Source: UBA11612 sp963976395 (GTDB lineage Bacteria; Pseudomonadota; Alphaproteobacteria; Rhodospirillales; Rhodospirillaceae). Taken from it: a DNA stretch of 6,941 bases. The DNA is taken from positions 1-6,941 of the forward strand of contig CAXBLG010000115.1 of NCBI GenBank assembly GCA_963976395.1, given 5' to 3'. The notes beneath the pieces are model-generated. The model ran no database searches, was not told where the DNA came from, and saw only the letters and a program-made list of their open reading frames with translations. Made by a program: the position numbers and the translations under genes. Below, piece by piece: positions 1-6,430 of this stretch; the stretch's first letter is position 1; every line of letters begins with the position of its first letter.

Positions 1-1051
1 CTCGATCCCCTTCGGCATGCTGGTGGACCGGCGGCAGTTGCGCAGCCTTGCCATCGCCTCCTCCCTGATCGCGCTCTCGGGCTTCACCGGCGCCGGGCTC
101 GGCGTCTGGGCCGGTAACGTCGTCTGGTTCGGGGCAAGCATCACGCTGGCCGGGTTCGGCACCGTGTTGTTCGCCCTCAGCGCCCTGTCGATCCTGCCGA
201 AAGCCGTCCCGCCCGCGGGGCTGGCCCGCGCCAATGCCGCCATCGAGACACCGCGCGCGCTGTGCAGCTTCGCGGTCCCGTTGATTATCGGCCTGATCGT
301 GGCGCGGGTTTCCCCGCCGCTGATCTATGCCGCCGCCGCATGCGCGGCCCTTGGCGCGCTGGCCTTCACCGCATCCCTGCCGCGCTTCGAGACATCCCAG
401 GCGCCGCGCGTCTCCCGGATCACCCGGATCCTCGAGGGCGGGCGCTATGTGGTGGCGCACAAGCTGCTGCTCGCCATCTCGTTTTGCGCGATCTTCTGGA
501 ACCTCGCCTTTGCCGCCCTGCTGGTGGTGCTCGTTCCCGCCATCCGGGACATCTACCATTTTGATCCCGGCAGTTTCGGCATCGCCCTCTCCGCCTTCGG
601 GCTGGCCGCCTTTACCGGCGCCTGGCTGTCGGGCCGGGTCGCGGACAAGCTCGCCCCGAGAGCGATCCTGCTGTTCGGTCCCGGCAGCTCGGCCATTGCC
701 GCCGCCTGCCTGACCCAGATCGGGCCGGGCAGTCCGGATATTCTGCTCTATGCCTGCTTCTTCGGGCTCGGCTTCGGCCCCGCCATGTGGCTGATCGCGC
801 AGAACTCCGTCCGCCAGCTCGTCACCCCGCCCGCCCTGCTTGGAAGGGTCAACGCGGTGATCCAGACCGCCATCTACGGCATCCGCCCGCTCGGCGCGCT
901 GATCGGCGGCGCGGTCGCGGGCGCCGCCGGACCGGAGGTCGGGATTGTGTTCGTCGCGCTGGCCTTCGCCGCGTCCTTCGCGGTGTCGCTGTTCAGTGGG
1001 CTGCGGCGGGTGGTGAGTTATGAGAGCTTGAAGGCGCCGGAGACTGCATAG
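1..1051 (+). CDS. MFS transporter (MFS_3/EntS-like), 5'-truncated by window edge
   Basis: Inner-membrane secondary transporter of the major facilitator superfamily. The reading frame is open from base 2, and the residues just before the first ATG (position 17) belong to the protein: SIPFGMLVDRRQLRS matches the MFS motif A (G-x-L-x-D-R-x-x-R) in the loop between helices 2 and 3. The true start therefore lies upstream of the window, and roughly the first two helices are missing. What follows is a series of hydrophobic segments rich in Ala, Leu, Gly and Ile. A second motif-A-like loop, SGRVADKLAPRA, sits about residues 205-216 counted from the ATG at 17 and marks the start of the second half. 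The segment LPKAVPPAGLARANAAIE resembles the loop typical of the MFS_3 (enterobactin exporter EntS-like) family. The substrate cannot be told. Codons are strongly GC-rich, unlike the genes that follow. It ends at TAG 1049-1051 and is judged to be host core DNA flanking the island. Confidence 0.85.
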   Translation, partial: SIPFGMLVDRRQLRSLAIASSLIALSGFTGAGLGVWAGNVVWFGASITLAGFGTVLFALSALSILPKAVPPAGLARANAAIETPRALCSFAVPLIIGLIVARVSPPLIYAAAACAALGALAFTASLPRFETSQAPRVSRITRILEGGRYVVAHKLLLAISFCAIFWNLAFAALLVVLVPAIRDIYHFDPGSFGIALSAFGLAAFTGAWLSGRVADKLAPRAILLFGPGSSAIAAACLTQIGPGSPDILLYACFFGLGFGPAMWLIAQNSVRQLVTPPALLGRVNAVIQTAIYGIRPLGALIGGAVAGAAGPEVGIVFVALAFAASFAVSLFSGLRRVVSYESLKAPETA

Positions 1052-1054
1052 CGC

Positions 1055-1068
1055 GCGACAAATGTCGC
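1055..1068 (+). other. Short hairpin just after the MFS stop codon
   Basis: A 5-bp perfect inverted repeat, GCGAC-aaat-GTCGC, begins four bases after the MFS stop codon. It could stabilise the 3' end of the transporter mRNA. There is no run of T after it (the next bases are agaggact), so a classical intrinsic terminator is not supported. Confidence 0.3.
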
Positions 1069-1118
1069 AGAGGACTGGGATTATGCGGATTTGTGCCCGC
1101 AGCTCTTGGGAATTAAAT

Positions 1119-1177
1119 GGGTGTTCCCTTGGTTTGGTAGTGTGCTCCCATCTTCTCAATGAGAAGAAAAAACACCC
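1119..1177. repeat. Nested inverted repeats upstream of the MazG-type gene
   Basis: Outer arms GGGTGTT (1119-1125) and AACACCC (1171-1177) are perfect reverse complements. They enclose an inner perfect 7-bp inverted repeat with a 3-nt loop, TCTTCTC-aat-GAGAAGA (1151-1167). A competing pair GGGAA (1108-1112)/TTCCC (1124-1128) overlaps the left outer arm. The inner repeat is followed by A residues rather than T residues on the + strand, so it is not a standard terminator of the MFS gene. It lies about 20-80 bp upstream of the candidate -35 box, so it may be an operator or a structured element. Function is not known. Confidence 0.45.
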
Positions 1178-1195
1178 GATTAAGAATATTTATTT

Positions 1196-1224
1196 TTGAC
1201 AAAATCATTCCACCGTGGATTGTG
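1196..1224 (+). promoter_or_regulatory. Candidate sigma-70-type promoter for the MazG-type gene
   Basis: A perfect -35 hexamer TTGACA occupies 1196-1201. At a 16-17 bp spacing the best -10 candidates are weak (GATTGT at 1218-1223 or ATTGTG at 1219-1224, about three matches to TATAAT). In alphaproteobacteria the -35 box is often better conserved than the -10, which makes this plausible. It would give a 5' leader of about 25 nt before the ATG at 1255. A weak CGGA at 1243-1246, 8 nt before that ATG, is the only Shine-Dalgarno candidate. Confidence 0.4.
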
Positions 1225-1254
1225 TTTGTTGAAATTTTGGATCGGATAAAATGA

Positions 1255-2850
1255 ATGAAAGTTTCCGCTTACGACGAGTTCGTCCAAAGAACTGACAAAG
1301 CTAAGAATTTCGATGTAGCGCTCTACGGCATTTCTGGTGAATTAGGATCAGTGGTTTCTGCCGTGAAGCGCCGACTAATCTCAGGCGATGATGATTGGGA
1401 TAAACCAAATGAAGAAATCATCGAAGAACCCGGAGATTTAATTTGGTACTGCACTTCCGCCGCACAGACGAGCAATGGAATTAAACTAAATGATATCTTC
1501 CGCAAAAACATTATAAATTTGCAGGAAAAAATTAAATCCAGCGGTAAACAAGCATGGGAATTTGGAAAAACACTTAATCCTAAAAAACGAGCGAGATTTC
1601 TCAAGTCTACACCCGATTTTATCGTTCTATCACAGGATATGGAGTTTGATGATTACCAAAATATCGCATTTTTAACTGCACGAACCAAAGGAAAAAAACT
1701 AGTTGAAATTTGCTTAGCAGTACTATCACGGCACTGTGCGGAGCTTTTTCACGTTAAACTTCCAGATTTCGAACACGAGCTGAATAAAGGATTGGAAAAC
1801 CGGCCTGCCGAAGATGTCCTAGGCGACATTGTTTGGCATATAGCAGCAATTGCGTCGGTATACGGTCTGTCGTTGAATGGTGTTGTAGAGGCAAACAAGA
1901 AAAAGGTGTCACGGAGACATGTTCGAGGTGAGCCAACTCCACTTTATGACGAGGACGACCATTTTCCGGAAGCTCAGCGGTTTCCTCGACGAATGACGGT
2001 AAATATTTTGTCTGGCCCAAACAATCAAGAGCAGATGTATATCAACCGCCGTCGGCTCGGAGATCCTCTCACAGATAATGCGCGCAAGGATGATGGCTAC
2101 CGCTTCCACGACGTTATTCATTTGGCGTTCGTTGCGAAACTCGGGTGGTCGCCCGTTATTCGTAAATTACTGGGCAGAAAGCGGAAGGCCGACCCTAAGA
2201 CGGATGAAGTTGAAGATGGCGCGCGCGCTCAGATAATGGAGGAAGCCCTCATTAATGCGATCCATGCTGAGGGAGTTAGGCAAGCCAAAATGCGCACCCC
2301 CTCGAACGGAAACAAGAATATAAGGCTGTTTGCGACACGCGAAGAAATCAGCTTTCAGTTGCTTAAAGTAATTGAAAATTTTGTACGCGAAAATGAAGTT
2401 TCAGAAAGCAAGTATTGGGAATGGGAAGACGCAATTTATGACGGATTCGCAATATTTTATGAACTACATGAAAGAGGCCAAGGAACGGTAACGCTCGATC
2501 TTGCCCGACGTACAATTGAATACCAACCTTTGGTCCACATTGGGCTAAGCGGTCCAGTGGCGGCACTTGGCTCAGCGGCGTCGGATGCAGAGACTCGCGA
2601 CGATCCGACGGGCCAGAGGCTTATAAAGCGCGCTATTTTTGATGCTCTATCTATTCAGGATGCTTGCGAACGAGACTTCGAATTGATCGACATTGGCGAA
2701 ATAGACGGGTCGGAAATTGCTGTGACAACAAGAGGGCGAGTGCGGCAGGCTATGTGGGATCAGGCCATCGTGGAATTTCGTGTCACGGTCGCGCAATCTG
2801 GAAGAAAACATATTTTATGCACGGCAATCGGTATTGGCGACACATTCTGA
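1255..2850 (+). CDS. Multidomain MazG-type nucleotide pyrophosphohydrolase with extra C-terminal domains
   Basis: Predicted cytosolic 531-aa protein, much longer than a single MazG domain (about 100 aa). Residues 5-92 form a MazG-like all-alpha NTP pyrophosphohydrolase domain with GELGS (28-32), EEPGDLIWY (57-65) and a closing N-x-x-x-L helix (85-89). The family metal signature ExxE...ExxD is present only in part: E29, E58 and D61 are kept but the second Glu is Ser32. Residues about 130-222 look like a second, more diverged MazG copy (DYQ at 133-135, VLGDIVWHIAAIA at 188-200), where the expected Glu before LGD is Val188. Residues about 265-425 form a C-terminal module seen in other long MazG proteins, with DDGYRFHDVIHLAF (279-292) and EDGARA/MEEA (320-331); H285-D286, H289 and E329/E330 are candidate metal ligands. 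A further unrecognised alpha/beta tail spans about 450-531. Known MazG enzymes hydrolyse NTPs or dNTPs to NMP and pyrophosphate; the substrate here is unknown. ATG 1255 is chosen because the MazG fold starts at once. The overlapping ATG at 1251 is in another frame. Confidence 0.8.
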   Translation: MKVSAYDEFVQRTDKAKNFDVALYGISGELGSVVSAVKRRLISGDDDWDKPNEEIIEEPGDLIWYCTSAAQTSNGIKLNDIFRKNIINLQEKIKSSGKQAWEFGKTLNPKKRARFLKSTPDFIVLSQDMEFDDYQNIAFLTARTKGKKLVEICLAVLSRHCAELFHVKLPDFEHELNKGLENRPAEDVLGDIVWHIAAIASVYGLSLNGVVEANKKKVSRRHVRGEPTPLYDEDDHFPEAQRFPRRMTVNILSGPNNQEQMYINRRRLGDPLTDNARKDDGYRFHDVIHLAFVAKLGWSPVIRKLLGRKRKADPKTDEVEDGARAQIMEEALINAIHAEGVRQAKMRTPSNGNKNIRLFATREEISFQLLKVIENFVRENEVSESKYWEWEDAIYDGFAIFYELHERGQGTVTLDLARRTIEYQPLVHIGLSGPVAALGSAASDAETRDDPTGQRLIKRAIFDALSIQDACERDFELIDIGEIDGSEIAVTTRGRVRQAMWDQAIVEFRVTVAQSGRKHILCTAIGIGDTF

Positions 2851-2866
2851 AGCTTTGGCAACGATC
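2851..2866. other. 16-nt convergent junction without a visible terminator
   Basis: The rightward MazG-type gene (TGA 2848-2850) and the leftward operon (TAA, complement of 2867-2869) meet tail to tail with only 16 bases between the stop codons. There is no hairpin with a T tract on either strand here. Both transcripts therefore probably run into the 3' end of the opposite gene, giving overlapping complementary RNA ends. Confidence 0.5.
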
Positions 2867-3946
2867 TTAGAGAAGTTTCAACTGTCCAGAAATGCTCTGC
2901 TTCTCATTTACATCCACCGCGACATCGACGCCTAGATGCCATTTGGGTGGGAAAAACGGTATTTGTAACGATGTGCCAACACTTGGCTTATACCGTTGTT
3001 TAATTCGCTTGCGCCCTGACATTCCCGCCACGTCCGGGTGCGCCACACGAGCATACTTAGAAATCTCACAGAAAACATTTTGGCAGTCGATGAGTTGCAT
3101 GCGTCTTCCGAACAGCCCATCGAACTGGAGTCCACGATACGCAAACTCTTCATCTTGTCGCTCCGCAACCCAGCGGATGAGATCACTGGGGTTTAACGCC
3201 GCGCTATTCTCAAAGCATTTCGATATTCCATCCAAAGCACCAGGCCCGGCGACAACGAAATCCATTTCAGAGAAATTTATTAAAGGCGAATAATTGAGAT
3301 CAATCACATATTGGAACGCAAGGAAAGGGCCGAGGCCGGAATAGGTGAGGATCATTTCATAGGCGGACTTGAGATTATTTGCGGAACTCAATTGGCCGGG
3401 AAGGCCATCGCGCATCATTTTATCTAGTAACGCAAGATGATTTAAATGTTTACGTTGATGGCCAAACCCCGGTGACGGCATAATATAGGCGGCTGAGTAT
3501 ATTCGCGCATTGGCTCTAATCAAATCGTCGAGAACTTTTGCGATTTTTTCAATATCGGTACTCTGCCAACTGATTGGCCCGAGCTTATACTCAAGTGCCT
3601 CCCAAGTACTGATGCGATTGAATATTTTAAAGAGAATCGTTCTAAAAAATACTTCGCTCGGTGACCTTGATCTCTCCGCACCGTACTGGATTTCCTTGAC
3701 CAGATACTGACTCACACGGTCGGTCACGCGGTACACATTAGTAAATCGATATTCGCTTAGAATTGGGTCACAGCTCCATGGGCCTAGCGGATCAGATAGT
3801 CTTCGAAAGTACACGGCTAAACGCTCTGCAGCGAATCTCCAATAGGTATCGTAGACCTCGGTTGACTTAGGGTTTAAACACATAAATTTTTCATCGTATT
3901 TGGTAATTCCGGAAGTAGCCGACGGCACGCGAATACATGTTAACAA
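2867..3946 (-). CDS. 5-hmdU DNA kinase helical-domain-like protein (HMUDK_hel / alpha-GPT-pyrophosphorylase-related), stand-alone
   Basis: Up to 359 aa and soluble. From memory of the family, conserved blocks match the helical domain of 5-hydroxymethyl-deoxyuridine DNA kinases and the related alpha-glutamyl/putrescinyl-thymine pyrophosphorylases, which take part in thymine hypermodification in phage DNA. Blocks seen: TYWRFAAERLAVYFRRL (34-50), YRFTNVYRVTDRVSQYL (66-82), YSAAYIMPS (150-158), AFQYVIDLNYSPLINFSEMD (210-229), GPGALDGISKCF (234-245), QLIDCQNVFCEISKYARVAH (284-303) and SGRKRIKQRY (310-319). No P-loop (GxxxxGK[ST]) is present, so a kinase domain is absent and the protein is probably not a kinase by itself. 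The GPGALDG stretch resembles a helix-hairpin-helix turn of DNA glycosylase-like folds, which suggests DNA or base binding. The longest frame starts at TTG 3946 with no Shine-Dalgarno. GTG 3928 and ATG 3883 (338 aa) are alternatives, and conserved sequence begins only near residue 30, so ATG 3883 is quite possible. It is the last gene of the leftward operon, 30 nt after its neighbour if TTG is used. Confidence 0.75.
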   Translation of the reverse strand: MLTCIRVPSATSGITKYDEKFMCLNPKSTEVYDTYWRFAAERLAVYFRRLSDPLGPWSCDPILSEYRFTNVYRVTDRVSQYLVKEIQYGAERSRSPSEVFFRTILFKIFNRISTWEALEYKLGPISWQSTDIEKIAKVLDDLIRANARIYSAAYIMPSPGFGHQRKHLNHLALLDKMMRDGLPGQLSSANNLKSAYEMILTYSGLGPFLAFQYVIDLNYSPLINFSEMDFVVAGPGALDGISKCFENSAALNPSDLIRWVAERQDEEFAYRGLQFDGLFGRRMQLIDCQNVFCEISKYARVAHPDVAGMSGRKRIKQRYKPSVGTSLQIPFFPPKWHLGVDVAVDVNEKQSISGQLKLL

Positions 3947-3948
3947 TG

Positions 3949-3960
3949 CGCGAGATCGCG
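3949..3960 (-). other. Short GC hairpin between the last two operon genes
   Basis: CGCGA-ga-TCGCG forms a 5-bp stem with a 2-nt loop in the 30-nt gap after the TPR-S gene, right before the TTG start candidate of the next gene. No T tract follows. It could affect translation of the downstream gene or mRNA stability. Weak evidence. Confidence 0.25.
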
Positions 3961-3976
3961 TTCTTTTCTTGTTACG

Positions 3977-5203
3977 TTATTTACCTAGAACTGCAGCCTT
4001 ACCCGCCTCGTAAGTCTCAACTTCCCAATCCGCAGGCCCTTCGCCTTTGAATAAGCCTTCGAAATGATCAGCTGTGCCATCGTTTCCCAGAGCAAAGTTG
4101 CAGTTAGCGAGAGACGCATACACCCATTTTCGATCTGTTCGATCCGCAAAAAAAGGTGATCGTATTACCTCCGATAGAATTATGACTACAGCCTCTCGAA
4201 CTTTGTACGCGGTCTTGCGGTCATAGTCGGCCTCAGCTTTTTCCCTCTGTACATCGGCGCGAAAATCGTAACAGACAGCCAGGTTCTCACCGTTGTAATA
4301 GTCGCGGCGTATCTCGAAACCACGTCTGTAGTATGTGATGGCTCTATCTAGGTCATCTGGATTTCGATTGAGTAGCCAGAGTCGTTTATACATCGCGCCG
4401 GTAATTCCCAGGCTTTCCGGGTCGTTGGAGTTATCCGGATTAAGCTCTGAAATGATTTTCAAGCCTTCGCGAAGAGCCTTCTCTTCGCTAGGGGCATTTG
4501 ATTTATAAGTTGCCAATGCCCATTGCTGGATAAGGTATGGCTCTTCAGGACTGAGATTGTGAGCTGCTTCAAACGCTACAGCAGCAACATCATGTCGGCT
4601 TTCTGCGCTAGCCTCCTTCCCTTCTTTAATAAGGGATGAAAGCCTGCATTCCCGTGTCTCAGTCGCGTCGACAGCCCTATCGAATTGCTCGTCGCTCAAG
4701 TTCGGCTGTAGCAGAGCAGGGAGGTGATGATATACAGGGCTATCAGGAGCTTTTGCGCTCATAATAGATTGGATCAGCGAGACGAGTTCTGTTTTAGCGC
4801 GAGTCGCTTCCCGGTGCCCTATATCTTCACCTAAATGCTTGTATTGAAAAGTATTCACATGATCCAAGTCAAAATAAAGACGACCGTCTTCTTCTTTCAT
4901 AACAATCGTCGAATAAGGCCGGAGCGCGTGTCGTACACCCAATTCATAGACTGCGTTGACATTTCCAGTAGAGATATCTGCGACAACGAGATCGGAGCGC
5001 AGAAGCATATCGTACATGCGCCCATCAATCACACCGGAATGAATGATCTCATCCGCACGTACGCACCTTAGCCCAACTTCCGTTACAGCAGGCTCGATGA
5101 TCGCCTCATAAGTTGCATTCAAATCTAAGGTACGGCCAGACTCATAGTCCGTCTTTTTGCCAAAACCCATGACGACAAAACAGAGAGGGCGGTCGTCACC
5201 CAT
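3977..5203 (-). CDS. ASK-like protein: N-terminal TIR/deoxyribosyltransferase-like domain plus TPR-S (DUF4071, TRAFs-binding) region
   Basis: Soluble 408-aa protein with two parts. Residues about 5-130 form a Rossmannoid domain of the TIR/nucleoside-deoxyribosyltransferase class: first strand CFVVMGFGKK (8-17), then RADEI (49-53), then DLVVADISTGNVNAVYELGV (71-90), in which E87 sits where these families carry their catalytic Glu. Related proteins usually read VVMPFG; here the Pro is Gly13. Residues about 175-408 are helical and TPR-like (AFEAAHNLSPEEPYLIQQWA) with DPESLGITGAMYKRLW and RRGFEIRRDYYNGENLAVCY, the hallmark blocks of the DUF4071/TPR-S 'MAP3K TRAFs-binding' domain. This arrangement parallels the N-terminal region of animal ASK kinases and occurs in bacterial conflict genes. 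The likely role is a sensor-effector that cleaves or binds a nucleotide or NAD-type ligand, with the TPR scaffold regulating it; catalysis is inferred. The start is firm: AGGGAG lies 7 nt before ATG 5203. The gene follows the Nmad2 gene by 32 nt. Confidence 0.8.
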   Translation of the reverse strand: MGDDRPLCFVVMGFGKKTDYESGRTLDLNATYEAIIEPAVTEVGLRCVRADEIIHSGVIDGRMYDMLLRSDLVVADISTGNVNAVYELGVRHALRPYSTIVMKEEDGRLYFDLDHVNTFQYKHLGEDIGHREATRAKTELVSLIQSIMSAKAPDSPVYHHLPALLQPNLSDEQFDRAVDATETRECRLSSLIKEGKEASAESRHDVAAVAFEAAHNLSPEEPYLIQQWALATYKSNAPSEEKALREGLKIISELNPDNSNDPESLGITGAMYKRLWLLNRNPDDLDRAITYYRRGFEIRRDYYNGENLAVCYDFRADVQREKAEADYDRKTAYKVREAVVIILSEVIRSPFFADRTDRKWVYASLANCNFALGNDGTADHFEGLFKGEGPADWEVETYEAGKAAVLGK

Positions 5204-5210
5204 AAAATCA

Positions 5211-5216
5211 CTCCCT
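5211..5216 (-). promoter_or_regulatory. Strong Shine-Dalgarno AGGGAG fixing the TPR-S gene start
   Basis: On the minus strand AGGGAG is followed by a 7-nt spacer (TGATTTT) and ATG 5203. This is the best ribosome binding site in the operon and settles the start codon. Confidence 0.7.
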
Positions 5217-5235
5217 GGCTGTCAAAAAGCACTGA

Positions 5236-5907
5236 CTATCCATTGCTGAATGTTTCCTGCGTAAGCATTGCCTTGATCTGATTGTCTTTACGCCATTCAC
5301 AAGGTTCCCCGACGCGCCCCCAAACCCCGACCTGCTCCAACCAATCCTCGAACCTATTCGTCAAAGCGGCTTCGTCCAAGTTGATGTTCCTTTGAAGACC
5401 ACCTTTAGGAGTTCCTGTTCCATCGAGACAGAGCCGACGCCCATCCGCGGCGGCAAGGTAAGTCGGGATCTCAATTGCATCGGCCCCATAATAGACGAAC
5501 CGCTTTGAAATCAAGACGGCATCGCGGCTTGTATCTCGCTCTTTATGACGTGCTGTCATTTCCGGGTTCGAATGCGTATGGCGAGAGGGTTCCTGTACCC
5601 AGAGACCGTCTACTTTATGATAGATGTTATCTCCTTGAGCCTGCATTAGGCTGCCATAAAAGTTCGGCTTCTTCGCTTGGAAGTTATCGTCGTCCCAGTA
5701 CTCTTGAAACGTCATTCCCTTATCGACTTGCATGGCGAAAACCATCCGGCCGCGCCCTCCGTCGTTCTTCGATCCCACACCAACGACCCAGTCTCCTGTC
5801 GTCGCATGCGCCCGAATCTCTGGCTTGCATGTCGCTAGGGTGCACACGCCGTGGAAAGGGTTTGGAGCAAACCCCAAATCATGTTCGACAACGTAGGCGC
5901 GGATCAT
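5236..5907 (-). CDS. Nmad2-type nucleotide-modification-associated protein
   Basis: Soluble 223-aa protein. Its N-terminus matches what I recall of the nucleotide modification associated domain 2 (Nmad2) family, which computational work linked to DNA-base modification gene clusters and whose biochemistry is unknown: YVVEHDLGFAPNPFHGVCT (5-23), LATCKPEIR (24-32, with Cys22 and Cys27 close together), GDWVVGVGS (38-46), then a YWDD/KKPNFYGSLMQAQGDNIYH block and DAVLISKRFVYYGAD. The domain spans nearly the whole protein; the last 40-50 residues (FEDWLEQVGVWGRVGEPCEW) are less familiar. The length is normal for a single-domain member and no truncation is seen. The start is supported by GAAGG, which overlaps the TGA of the upstream TIR gene, with a 7-nt spacer before ATG 5907. 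The 10-nt gap to the TIR gene means close translational linkage. Its place between two TIR-class genes suggests a role in recognising or preparing a modified nucleotide or base; that role is inference. Confidence 0.75.
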   Translation of the reverse strand: MIRAYVVEHDLGFAPNPFHGVCTLATCKPEIRAHATTGDWVVGVGSKNDGGRGRMVFAMQVDKGMTFQEYWDDDNFQAKKPNFYGSLMQAQGDNIYHKVDGLWVQEPSRHTHSNPEMTARHKERDTSRDAVLISKRFVYYGADAIEIPTYLAAADGRRLCLDGTGTPKGGLQRNINLDEAALTNRFEDWLEQVGVWGRVGEPCEWRKDNQIKAMLTQETFSNG

Positions 5908-5914
5908 GCCTCAA

Positions 5915-5919
5915 CCTTC
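5915..5919 (-). promoter_or_regulatory. Shine-Dalgarno GAAGG of the Nmad2 gene, overlapping the TIR stop codon
   Basis: GAAGG uses two bases of the TIR gene's TGA stop and lies 7 nt before ATG 5907. The overlap implies that the two genes are translated from one mRNA and are probably coupled. Confidence 0.55.
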
Positions 5920-6388
5920 AGCATTTGATGTCGGGAAGTTTGCAAATTGGCAAAGGTGTGCCAGCGGGATCGTGCCATCCATCAAGTTTCCCATCTATAG
6001 CATCACGTATCTTCTTGCCATCCCATGGCACCATAGCATCCGCCAATTGGCGAAGTTCCTTAGGAACCGCACAAGTCGGTTGGCCATCCGCCCAAACTCC
6101 AACGATCCTAGTGTCCTTCCGGCTAGCATGCGCTATCTCCCAATTTACCCATTTTGATCGATGAGTATTCTTTGAAACAATAACGAGAACCGTTCCAGCC
6201 CAACTGATCCGCCTCCCCAAAAGATTTTTTATGTAGGTTTCGTTGTTCGCACGATTTCCCTTGCCGCTGTAAACAGAGCTGTCTCGCACATTCTGGCCAG
6301 CGTCACGCAAAATCGATTTAAGCTGGTGAATCCTAGCTTCATCCCCATGCCTGTGACTAATGAATATATTCTTTGCTCCACGCGGCAC
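5918..6388 (-). CDS. MTH538/DUF1863-type TIR domain protein
   Basis: Soluble 156-aa protein that is almost entirely one TIR-like domain of the MTH538 (DUF1863, Thoeris ThsB-like) type. Motifs seen: first strand KNIFISHRHGDE (6-17), VRDSSVYSGKGNRANNETYI (34-53) typical of this subfamily, the core strand WAGTVLVIVS (63-72) and SKWVNWEIAHA (78-88), in which E84 is the expected catalytic Glu of TIR NAD-consuming enzymes, followed by RIVGVW (93-98). The active-site motif is intact, so NAD cleavage or production of a cyclic ADP-ribose-like signal is plausible; which of these cannot be told. The start is GTG 6388: GGAG lies 5 nt upstream, and the frame has no other start codon before the in-frame TGA at 6431-6433. 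It is followed after 10 nt by the Nmad2 gene. The last residues (LPICKLPDIKC) are not conserved in my recollection of the family. Confidence 0.85.
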   Translation of the reverse strand: MPRGAKNIFISHRHGDEARIHQLKSILRDAGQNVRDSSVYSGKGNRANNETYIKNLLGRRISWAGTVLVIVSKNTHRSKWVNWEIAHASRKDTRIVGVWADGQPTCAVPKELRQLADAMVPWDGKKIRDAIDGKLDGWHDPAGTPLPICKLPDIKC

Positions 6389-6393
6389 GGCAG

Positions 6394-6397
6394 CTCC
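6394..6397 (-). promoter_or_regulatory. Shine-Dalgarno GGAG fixing the GTG start of the TIR gene
   Basis: GGAG followed by a 5-nt spacer (CTGCC) and GTG 6388 on the minus strand. This supports a GTG start in a frame that has no ATG before the TIR core. Confidence 0.6.
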
Positions 6398-6430
6398 GTA
6401 TCTAACTTTAACCCAACCAAGAAAAGAATT

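Noticed and set aside
1151..1167. Perfect hairpin TCTTCTC-aat-GAGAAGA as an intrinsic terminator of the MFS gene
   Set aside because: The stem is followed by A residues, not T, on the plus strand, and no T tract follows it on the minus strand.
1083..1199. 38-aa plus-strand ORF after the MFS gene (starts MRICARSSWELNG)
   Set aside because: It spans the inverted repeats and ends inside the candidate -35 box, its Shine-Dalgarno is poorly placed and its Lys-rich end reflects the A-rich DNA. No support for coding.
5475..6164. 229-codon open frame on the plus strand over the Nmad2 and TIR genes
   Set aside because: It is antisense to two well-supported genes with intact family motifs, has a low-complexity Ser/Arg/Pro-rich translation and matches no fold I recognise.
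5918..6388. Calling the locus a Thoeris system
   Set aside because: The TIR protein is of a ThsB-like type, but no ThsA-like gene (SIR2/SLOG or equivalent effector) is present in the window.
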